12,509 nucleotides of DNA from Roseovarius sp. UBA3070 (GTDB taxonomy: Bacteria; Pseudomonadota; Alphaproteobacteria; Rhodobacterales; Rhodobacteraceae). Both the position numbers and the translations under genes were made by a program. The notes beneath the pieces are model-generated. The model saw only the letters and a program-made list of their open reading frames with translations. It had not been told where the DNA came from and searched no databases. The stretch spans positions 6,568-19,076 of the forward strand of contig DFBW01000319.1 of the NCBI GenBank assembly GCA_002366775.1. Reading direction: 5' to 3'. Below are positions 6,825-12,509 of this stretch, in pieces. The first letter of the stretch is position 1; the number at the start of each line of letters is the position of its first letter.

Positions 6825-7868
6825 ATGCGCATTGCCACCTATAATATTGAATGGTTCAACTCTCTGTTTGATGACGAGGGGATGTTGCTGGATGATAAGC
6901 AATGGTCGAGCCGCTATGATGTGACCCGATCAGATCAGCTGGCGGCGCTGGGCATTGTGTTCACTGCGATGGATGCGGATGCGGTGATGATCATCGAGGC
7001 ACCCGATACCAATGGCAAACGCTCCACCATAAAGGCGTTGGAAAATTTTGCGCGCGCAATGGGCCTGCGCACAAGCAAGGCGTTGATCGGGTTTGCCAAT
7101 GAAACCCAGCAAGAGATTGCATTGCTTTATGACCCTGATGTTCTCAGCGCGCGGCATGATCCGCGCGGGATAGAGACGGGCAAAAAGGGATCACCCGATG
7201 CGCCGCGCTTTGACGGGGTGTTTCGGATTGATCTGGATATTGATGCATCCGAGGATATGGTCGTCTTCTCCAAACCACCGCTTGAGGTGGAGTTGAGCGT
7301 CAAGACGGGACCACAGGCAGGCAAGGCGTTGCGCCTGATTGGGGTACATCTGAAATCCAAAGCACCGCATGGGGCCACCAACCGTGATGAGATCATGCAG
7401 ATGGCCATTTCAAACCGGCGCAAGCAGCAGGCGCAGGCTGTGTGGGTGCGCCGCCGGATTGATATGCATCTGGCGGCGGGCGAATCGTTGATCGTGATGG
7501 GCGACCTCAACGATGGTCCGGGCCTGGATGAATATGAGGGCCTCTTTGGCCGCTCAGTTGTTGAGATCATTCTGGGAGAAGGCGCACGCGGGGGAACGCA
7601 GCTTTATGATCCGCATGCGCGGCGGGCTTTGGTACGCAAGATTGGGGCTATCAACACCACCGCGCGGTTCTATCTGAGCCATGAAAAGCGGTACATGCAG
7701 GCCTTGCTGGATTACATCATGGTTTCGCCCGATTTGCGGCGACTGGCGCCTAAATGGCGCATTCTGCATCCATTTGATGACCCTGATTGCTGGAGCTTGC
7801 CCGAGCTGTGCACTGCGTTGATTGCCGCCTCGGATCACTTCCCTGTGGTGCTCGATCTGGATCTGTGA
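6825..7868 (+). CDS. Endonuclease/exonuclease/phosphatase-family protein
   Basis: A 347-residue metal-dependent hydrolase of the EEP superfamily (DNase I, exonuclease III and phosphodiesterase relatives). The substrate may be DNA, a phospholipid or a phosphate ester and cannot be settled from sequence. All core motifs are visible: TYNIEWFN (N7, E9), MIIEAPD (E58, metal ligand), GVHLKSKA (H175), GDLNDGPG (D227, N229, D230) and C-terminal SDHFPV (D337, H338, catalytic pair). There is no signal peptide, so it is cytoplasmic. Residues 60-170 include an insertion-rich region longer than in minimal EEP enzymes. GGAGG at 6812-6816 lies 8 bases before the ATG, overlapping the end of the J-domain gene, and only one base separates the two genes. 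Confidence 0.88.
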   Translation: MRIATYNIEWFNSLFDDEGMLLDDKQWSSRYDVTRSDQLAALGIVFTAMDADAVMIIEAPDTNGKRSTIKALENFARAMGLRTSKALIGFANETQQEIALLYDPDVLSARHDPRGIETGKKGSPDAPRFDGVFRIDLDIDASEDMVVFSKPPLEVELSVKTGPQAGKALRLIGVHLKSKAPHGATNRDEIMQMAISNRRKQQAQAVWVRRRIDMHLAAGESLIVMGDLNDGPGLDEYEGLFGRSVVEIILGEGARGGTQLYDPHARRALVRKIGAINTTARFYLSHEKRYMQALLDYIMVSPDLRRLAPKWRILHPFDDPDCWSLPELCTALIAASDHFPVVLDLDL

Positions 7869-7869
7869 C

Positions 7870-7898
7870 TTCAAATTGTCATCGGGCCACACTATATT
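7870..7898 (+). promoter_or_regulatory. Promoter candidate for the small secreted protein
   Basis: TTCAAA (7870-7875, four of six) is followed by 17 bases and TATATT (7893-7898, five of six). It begins just after the stop of the EEP gene. The start point would be expected at about 7905, the A of the ATG, which would make the transcript leaderless. Confidence 0.5.
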
Positions 7899-7904
7899 GA
7901 GAGC

Positions 7905-8276
7905 ATGAAGAGATTTGTTATCACCACCGGCGCGTTGCTTTTGTCCACTCTGCCGCTTCAGGCGCAAGAGGAGGACGAGGGGTTTTCCCTGATGGAACGC
8001 GGGGCGCAGCTGTTCTTTGAGGGCATCAGGCGCGAAATGGAACCAGCGCTGGATGATCTGATGGCGCTGGCAGATGATATGGAACCTATGTTGCGTGATT
8101 TCGTGAGCGAAATGGGGCCGGCCTTCGTGGAGTTGCTCAGCCAGATCGAAGATTTGAGCGCGTATCACCCACCTGAGATTTTGCCCAATGGCGATATCAT
8201 CCTGCGCAAGAAGACCCCGGAAGAGACCCCGGAAGAGATGCCGGACGACCCGATTGAGGGCGAGATTGATATCTAA
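7905..8276 (+). CDS. Small acidic secreted protein of unknown function
   Basis: A 123-residue protein with no recognised function. Residues 1-20 form a clear signal peptide (basic start MKR, hydrophobic core, A-Q at the cleavage point near LPLQA/Q), so the mature product is periplasmic or exported. The mature part is strongly acidic and helical, with the repetitive helix EGIRREMEPALDDLMALADDMEPMLRDFVSEMGPA (about 45-80), then LSQIEDLSAYHPPEILPNGDIILRKK. The C-terminal tail TPEETPEEMPDDPIEGEIDI comes from a short DNA repeat. Similar small proteins in roseobacters are often labelled AAA ATPases, but this one has no Walker motif, so I give no function. It follows the EEP gene by 36 bases and has its own likely promoter. 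Confidence 0.75.
   Translation: MKRFVITTGALLLSTLPLQAQEEDEGFSLMERGAQLFFEGIRREMEPALDDLMALADDMEPMLRDFVSEMGPAFVELLSQIEDLSAYHPPEILPNGDIILRKKTPEETPEEMPDDPIEGEIDI
8213..8236 (+). repeat. 12-base tandem repeat encoding TPEE twice
   Basis: The unit GACCCCGGAAGA occurs twice in direct succession. In the reading frame of the secreted protein it gives TPEETPEE in the acidic C-terminal tail. Being a multiple of three, copy-number change would leave the frame intact. Confidence 0.75.
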
Positions 8277-8361
8277 AGTGTGTCGCCTTTAACCTGAGGC
8301 AGGCAAATGGCGAGAAACGCTTTAGGTCGCGCGGGTCCGGTTTGCACCTCGGGCAAAACCC

Positions 8362-9903
8362 CTACTTTGTTTTAACCACAACCGCGGCCTCCAGCGTGTC
8401 GGCCAAGGACTGAAATCGCGCTTTGGCAACTTCACCAAATAGGGGTGCGGCATCCTTGGTCAGGCGCAGTTCCAGCACGCGTTTCTTGGGATACCAAAGT
8501 AAATGGCCGGGGGCTGCGTTTTTATCCAACCACAGCATTGCGCCAAACCGCATGGCTTTGCCCAGGACCTCGGCCTCGTGCTGGTCTTTTTCAGAGATGA
8601 GCTGACCGACGGATTCGAACCGCGTGCCATCGCGCCGATTGGTATAGCGATGTTGCAGGGCCAACCCCAGAAACACCCGTTCAGAGTGCGTTAGCCCCCC
8701 CAGATTGGCGCGGGTGGCGTTGTCAAAGCAAACTTCGGCCCGGTAATCGGGATGCGCGCGCCAGCTGACATCGTGCAAAAGGCACGCGGCTTTGATCATG
8801 CGCCGTCGCTCGGGGTTGACGGATTTAAACAGTGGCTGGATGAAATCATACAGCACTTTGCCAAACCCTGGAACACGGGCGTCTTTAACCTCGGCAAAGC
8901 GGCAGCTTTCTATCAGCGGGTCACGATCACGCAGGCGTTGGGGCATTTGTTCGTACAGCATGCCTTCGCGGATGCCATAGCTGGACACGGCGATATCATG
9001 GGGTTTGAACGCTTTTACCACCTCGCGCAGCACCTCGGCGGCGTGGGGCACAAGGATGATGCGTGCTGTCGATATGCCAGTGAGCGAGCGCAGCGTTTCA
9101 AGATCATTTTCGGCGATGAATTTAGCCGTGTCGCGTACAGCGGACGCGGTCATGCGGTACTCGTGCAGCACATTCAGTGGGTAGGCGCGGCGCACCATGT
9201 CGATCTTGGCGATCGCACGCCACGACCCGCCCACCAGAAAAAGGCGGTTTTTCTGTAGGCCCATTTCATCTTTGATGCCGCTCAAAGTATCGCGGATGAG
9301 CGCCTTGCGGGCTTTGCGCCCACCTTTCAGGTCACGCAGTTTCAGCGGCCCCAGATCGGTACTGACGCGGCGGCCCACTTTGCCGTCATCTATTTCGGCC
9401 AGCTCCATGGAGGAGCCGCCTATATCACAGACCAGCCCATAAGAGCCGGGCCAGCCCAACAACACGCCCTGAGCAGAGAGGCGTGCCTCTTCGCGCCCCT
9501 CAATGACCGAAATGTGAAGGCCGGTTTGATCTTCGACCTCACGGCAGAATTCCGGGCCATCTTCGGCCTCACGCACAGCAGCGGTGGCGACGGCTGTCAG
9601 CGGGCCGGTGCTCATGCCTTCAGCCAGCAGTTGAAAGCGCTTGATTGCCTTCAGGGCGCGGGCGCGGCCTTCGGGGTTTAGCCGTCCGGTCTGGGCCATG
9701 CCGGCCCCCAGAGCACACATGATTTTTTCGTTGTAGAAATAGGCGGGGCTGCGCGCGGCGCCGTCAAATACCACCATCCGAACTGAGTTGGAGCCGACAT
9801 CCACCACACCAACGCGGCTGAGGGCGCGGGCGGATGGATCATCAAAAATGGGGCGTCCGAATGGCCCCCAGTCGTTCTGTTCCGGGTCGTTTGAGCCGTC
9901 CAT
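8362..9903 (-). CDS. ppx: Exopolyphosphatase / GppA-family phosphatase
   Basis: A 513-residue Ppx/GppA-family enzyme that removes terminal phosphates from polyphosphate and possibly hydrolyses pppGpp. It belongs to the ASKHA fold. GVVDVGSNSVRMVVFDG (32-48) is the first phosphate-binding loop, VIEGREEARLS (133-143) carries the catalytic Glu (138/139), and DIGGSSMELAEI (160-171) is the second loop. SYGIREGML lies near the end of the catalytic part. The C-terminal part, from about residue 320, is an HD-like helical domain with CLLHDVSWRAHPDY. The N-terminal tail of some 30 residues (GPFGRPIFDDPSARALS) looks typical of alphaproteobacterial members. A GAGGTGG site (9908-9914) precedes the ATG. It lies 160 bases downstream of ppk1 and has its own likely promoter. 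Ppx and GppA activities are not distinguished by sequence. Confidence 0.94.
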   Translation of the reverse strand: MDGSNDPEQNDWGPFGRPIFDDPSARALSRVGVVDVGSNSVRMVVFDGAARSPAYFYNEKIMCALGAGMAQTGRLNPEGRARALKAIKRFQLLAEGMSTGPLTAVATAAVREAEDGPEFCREVEDQTGLHISVIEGREEARLSAQGVLLGWPGSYGLVCDIGGSSMELAEIDDGKVGRRVSTDLGPLKLRDLKGGRKARKALIRDTLSGIKDEMGLQKNRLFLVGGSWRAIAKIDMVRRAYPLNVLHEYRMTASAVRDTAKFIAENDLETLRSLTGISTARIILVPHAAEVLREVVKAFKPHDIAVSSYGIREGMLYEQMPQRLRDRDPLIESCRFAEVKDARVPGFGKVLYDFIQPLFKSVNPERRRMIKAACLLHDVSWRAHPDYRAEVCFDNATRANLGGLTHSERVFLGLALQHRYTNRRDGTRFESVGQLISEKDQHEAEVLGKAMRFGAMLWLDKNAAPGHLLWYPKKRVLELRLTKDAAPLFGEVAKARFQSLADTLEAAVVVKTK

Positions 9904-9931
9904 TGCGCCACCTCAGGATCATGTTTGGTGA

Positions 9932-9960
9932 TTTATGCGCCAGCCCGCAGTAAGGGTCAA
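9932..9960 (-). promoter_or_regulatory. Promoter of ppx
   Basis: On the - strand TTGACC (9955-9960, five of six) is followed by 17 bases and CATAAA (9932-9937, four of six). It sits in the 160-base gap between ppk1 and ppx, so ppx can probably be made independently of ppk1. The implied leader of about 20 bases contains the GAGGTGG ribosome binding site. Confidence 0.6.
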
Positions 9961-9978
9961 TCGGACGTTTTGTAACAG
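9961..9978 (-). promoter_or_regulatory. Weak Pho-box-like sequence upstream of ppx
   Basis: On the - strand CTGTTACAAAACGTCCGA resembles two PhoB half-sites 11 bases apart. The first, TGTTACA, matches six of seven bases of TGTCAYA; the second, CGTCCGA, only four. It directly abuts the -35 of the ppx promoter rather than replacing it, which is not the standard geometry, so this is a low-confidence call. Confidence 0.2.
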
Positions 9979-10063
9979 TGCGACATACGTTGCGCCATCA
10001 TTGCCGGGCCGACGTGCAGCGGCAGTTTATGCGTGGCTGATGTGTGCCGCACAGTGGCGAGGC

Positions 10064-12238
10064 TCAGTCGTCGGTATGGGTCAGTTTAGGAACATCCGCC
10101 GCCCCGGCAGAGCCGCGGCCAGATAGCGAAGGGTTTTCCATAAAGAACCTATGGCAATTGAATGCAAATTCGCCCTCAGGCACCTGCATGCGAGAAAAAC
10201 TGCCATCCGGCGCCATGACCCAGCTTTGGGCCACATCGGCCAGGTTGGCTGCCATGATCTGGCTGACGATCTGGGCTTTGACAGTGGCGTTTTCGATCTC
10301 AACCAGTGTTTCGATCCGCCGGTTCAGGTTGCGACCCATCCAATCGGCCGAGCTGATGAATACCCGCGCCTTTTTCGATGGGATCTCGCGCCCGTTGCCG
10401 AAACATACAATGCGCGAATGCTCCAAAAACCGCCCGACGATGGATTTGACACGAATATTATCGGACAGGCCTTTGATACCGGGGCGCAATCCGCAAATTC
10501 CACGCACCACGAGGCTGATTTTTACGCCCGCCTGAGAGGCGGCATAAAGTGCGTCGATGATATCGGGTTCAATCAGTGAGTTCATCTTGGCCCAGATCAT
10601 TGCGGGCGTGCCCTGTTTGGCGTTTTGGGCCTCTTGATTGATCATTTCGATCAGGCGTTCTTTCATGTGGTGCGGCGAGATGGTGAGGTTTTCCAGCTTT
10701 TCAGGCATGGCGTAACCCGACAAATAGTTAAACACTTTGGTGGCATCGCGCCCCAGGGCGGCGTTGCAGGTGAAAAAGCTGAGATCGGTATACACTTTGG
10801 CCGTGATCGGATGATAATTGCCGGTGCCATAGTGGGTGTATGTCACCAGGTTGACCCCCTCGCGGCGCACCACGGTCGAGATTTTGGCGTGAGTTTTCCA
10901 ATCCATGAAGCCATAAACCACATGGGCGCCAGCGCGCTCCAATCGGCGGGACTGGCGAATATTCGCGGCTTCGTCAAAGCGGGCTTTCAACTCGACCAGG
11001 GCAGTGACGGATTTGCCTTCTTCTGCTGCTTCGCACAGGGCGTCCACAATCGGAGAGTTGTATGAGGTCCGATAGAGGGTTTGTTTGATGGCCACCACAT
11101 CGGGATCACGCGCCGCCTGGTTAAGGAAGCGCACAACCATGTCAAAGGTTTCATAAGGGTGGTGCAGCAACATATCTTTCTGGCGTATGGCGGCAAACAT
11201 ATCGCCGTCATGGTCCTGTACGCGCTCGGGTACGCGTGAGGTGAAACTGGGCCAAAGCAGATCCGGGCGATCATCAATCACCAGTTCCTTCAGGTCGGCA
11301 AGGCCCAGAATGCCTTCTACTTCGACCACCTCATCGGGGGTGACGTGCAATTCGTCCATGATCACCCGGCGCAGGCCTTTGGGCGCATCACTTGAGATTT
11401 TCAGGCGCACCACTTCGCCCCGGCGGCGGCGTTTCAGGGCGACTTCAAATTCACGCACCAGATCTTCGGCTTCTTCTTCGACCTCCAGATCACTGTCGCG
11501 CAGCACGCGAAAGGTGCAATGGCCTTTGTATTTGTAACCGGGAAACAGGCTGTCGAGGTGCAACAGCAGCAGTTCTTCCAGTGGCAAGAAGCGATGTGTG
11601 CCATCGGGGGCGGGCAAAGTGACAAAGCGGTCGATCATCGGCGGGATTGGCAACAAGGCCTGTAGTGGGCGTCTGTCTGTCTTACGCTCCAGTTGCAATG
11701 CCAGCGAATAGCCAAGGTTGGGGATAAAGGGAAAAGGGTGAGCCGGATCAATGGCCAAAGGGGACAGCACCGCAAAGACGCGGTTCATGAACACATCTTC
11801 GAGATAGGTTTTATCCTCGTCACTCAGATGATCCAGATCGAGAATCGAAAGCTTCTCGGCCTCCATTTCATGGCGCAGGGCCTGATATGTGGCTTGTTGA
11901 GACGACAGCAGCTTGCGGGCGTCTTCGTTGATCAAGACGAGTTGTTCGGCAGGGGTCAGCCCGTCAGCTGCGGGCGTGGTGTTACCGGCATGGGCCAATT
12001 CACGCAGGCCCGCGACGCGGACGTTGTAAAACTCATCCAGGTTGTTGGCCGAGATCGACAGGAACCGCAGCCGTTCCAGCAAGGGCACGCGGGGGTTCTG
12101 GGCTTCCTCCAATACACGCCAGTTGAAACCCAGCCAGCTGAGTTCACGGTTGAAGAAACGGCCCGGGCCGGTGATGTCCAGATCAGGCAGGGCAACGGGG
12201 GCCGCCAGATCGGTTGCTAGAAAATCAGTGGTGTTCAT
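10064..12238 (-). CDS. ppk1: Polyphosphate kinase 1
   Basis: A 724-residue Ppk1 that reversibly makes inorganic polyphosphate from ATP, usually at the membrane or in the cytoplasm. The N-terminal domain begins with GRFFNRELSWLGFNWRVLEEA (about 26-46). The PLD-like catalytic domains hold KQTLYRTSYNSPIVDAL and ALVELKARFDEAANI, then DWKTHAKI with His450, corresponding to the autophosphorylated histidine of E. coli Ppk, followed by THYGTGNYHPITAKVYTDLSFFT. FLEHSRIVCFGNG carries the second conserved histidine, His607. The C-terminal stretch from RVFISSADWMGRNLNRRIETL is also canonical. Length slightly exceeds the E. coli enzyme (688). The preceding hda-like gene ends 46 bases upstream. No strong ribosome binding site precedes the ATG. 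Confidence 0.97.
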   Translation of the reverse strand: MNTTDFLATDLAAPVALPDLDITGPGRFFNRELSWLGFNWRVLEEAQNPRVPLLERLRFLSISANNLDEFYNVRVAGLRELAHAGNTTPAADGLTPAEQLVLINEDARKLLSSQQATYQALRHEMEAEKLSILDLDHLSDEDKTYLEDVFMNRVFAVLSPLAIDPAHPFPFIPNLGYSLALQLERKTDRRPLQALLPIPPMIDRFVTLPAPDGTHRFLPLEELLLLHLDSLFPGYKYKGHCTFRVLRDSDLEVEEEAEDLVREFEVALKRRRRGEVVRLKISSDAPKGLRRVIMDELHVTPDEVVEVEGILGLADLKELVIDDRPDLLWPSFTSRVPERVQDHDGDMFAAIRQKDMLLHHPYETFDMVVRFLNQAARDPDVVAIKQTLYRTSYNSPIVDALCEAAEEGKSVTALVELKARFDEAANIRQSRRLERAGAHVVYGFMDWKTHAKISTVVRREGVNLVTYTHYGTGNYHPITAKVYTDLSFFTCNAALGRDATKVFNYLSGYAMPEKLENLTISPHHMKERLIEMINQEAQNAKQGTPAMIWAKMNSLIEPDIIDALYAASQAGVKISLVVRGICGLRPGIKGLSDNIRVKSIVGRFLEHSRIVCFGNGREIPSKKARVFISSADWMGRNLNRRIETLVEIENATVKAQIVSQIMAANLADVAQSWVMAPDGSFSRMQVPEGEFAFNCHRFFMENPSLSGRGSAGAADVPKLTHTDD

Positions 12239-12250
12239 CCGGTGAGTTGT

Positions 12251-12268
12251 AGCGCAGTTTTATGACAG
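12251..12268 (-). promoter_or_regulatory. Possible Pho box upstream of ppk1
   Basis: On the - strand CTGTCATAAAACTGCGCT resembles the alphaproteobacterial Pho box (two TGTCAYA half-sites 11 bases apart, as in CTGTCATAAATCTGTCAT). The first half TGTCATA is perfect; the second, TGCGCTA, matches four of seven. It ends only 12 bases before the ppk1 ATG, which leaves little room for a downstream -10, so it may act differently or be chance. PhoB control of polyphosphate kinase genes is known in other bacteria. Confidence 0.35.
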
Positions 12269-12284
12269 GTCCAAGACGCGTGGC

Positions 12285-12509
12285 TCACCCCTCCAGCAAT
12301 TCGGCGGCAAGGGCGCGTGTGATGGGGGCGCCGCGTTCCAGTGCTTCGGTATCCAGGCGTTGCACGATCTCTTGGGCGGCAACAAAAGACCGGTCCACCC
12401 GGCGCACCAGATAGGGGATCAGATTGGGGGAGGGGCTAAGTTGGCGATCGGCCAGCAGTTTCATCAGGACCGCCCCAAGCAGGGCATCATCTGGTGCATC
12501 CAGATCAAC
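12285..12509 (-). CDS. hdaA: Hda-like DnaA-inactivating protein, C-terminal part
   Basis: The 3' end of a gene running off the window edge; 74 residues are seen. The sequence VDLDAPDDALLGAVLMKLLADRQL through LIPYLVRRVDRSFVAAQEIVQRLD to APITRALAAELLEG matches the C-terminal AAA+ lid region of Hda-type proteins. These are DnaA-related ATPases that, with the DNA-loaded beta clamp, stimulate hydrolysis of DnaA-bound ATP and so limit replication initiation. The RRVDRSF stretch fits the sensor-2 arginine helix. There is no DnaA-type helix-turn-helix DNA-binding domain after it, which separates it from DnaA itself. The clamp-binding motif would be at the N-terminus outside the window. Its stop lies 46 bases before ppk1, and the order hda-ppk1-ppx recurs in Rhodobacteraceae as I recall it. 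Confidence 0.83.
   Translation of the reverse strand, partial: VDLDAPDDALLGAVLMKLLADRQLSPSPNLIPYLVRRVDRSFVAAQEIVQRLDTEALERGAPITRALAAELLEG

Noticed and set aside
8277..8361. GGTTTGC / GCAAAACC imperfect hairpin in the convergent gap after the secreted protein and ppx
   Set aside because: The stem has a bulged base and no U tract in either direction, so it is not convincing as a terminator.
8752..9258. 168-residue + strand ORF
   Set aside because: Antisense shadow of ppx, whose catalytic motifs are in the - frame; no start signal and no family resemblance.
10043..10053. TGTGC-C-GCACA palindrome in the ppk1-ppx gap
   Set aside because: Only 5-base arms and no T run follow it; such short palindromes are frequent by chance.
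10151..11065. Several + strand ORFs (10151-10579, 10625-11065)
   Set aside because: Antisense shadows of ppk1, whose complete catalytic motifs are on the - strand.

Overview
The window looks like a chromosomal housekeeping segment from an alphaproteobacterium, most probably a Rhodobacteraceae (Roseobacter-type) organism. This rests on moderately high GC, the style of the encoded proteins, the gene group hda-like / ppk1 / ppx, a McmA-type methylmalonyl-CoA mutase, an elongator tRNA-Met with TTGACG-type promoter, and several small proteins of kinds common in roseobacters. No database search was possible, so the taxonomic call is recognition only.

Layout: (1) 1-950: a hypothetical + strand gene (possibly 5'-truncated by the window edge) converging on a secreted DUF4174 protein on the - strand. 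(2) 1100-4150: a sulfotransferase-like gene that overlaps by 29 bases the start of a complete adenosylcobalamin-dependent methylmalonyl-CoA mutase. (3) 4152-4450: a strong hairpin that could act as a terminator between the mutase and a convergent tRNA-Met(CAT) gene, the tRNA's own promoter, and a small inverted repeat before the next gene. (4) 4451-8276: six + strand genes: a MAPEG-family membrane protein, a VOC/glyoxalase-like protein, a GNAT acetyltransferase (ATGA overlap with the VOC gene), a TerB/J-domain co-chaperone-like protein, an endonuclease/exonuclease/phosphatase-family protein, and a small acidic secreted protein. (5) 8362-12509: three - strand genes: the 3' end of an Hda-like replication regulator, polyphosphate kinase ppk1 and exopolyphosphatase/GppA-family ppx.

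How the genes relate: McmA converts methylmalonyl-CoA to succinyl-CoA, feeding propionyl-CoA carbon into the TCA cycle. Ppk1 makes polyphosphate from ATP and Ppx degrades it; Hda promotes inactivation of DnaA-ATP, so this block places replication-initiation control beside polyphosphate metabolism. The region 4-5 genes between tRNA-Met and ppx look like a loosely connected set of detoxification, acetylation and stress proteins rather than one pathway.

I found no mobile element, CRISPR array, phage region or clear novel defence or metabolic system. The points worth a second look are regulatory: possible Pho boxes before ppk1 and ppx, two genes whose predicted promoters would give leaderless mRNAs, the GAAA-capped hairpin between convergent transcripts, and the sulfotransferase/mutase overlap. 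Three proteins have no assignable function (4-450, the DUF4174 protein, and 7905-8276).
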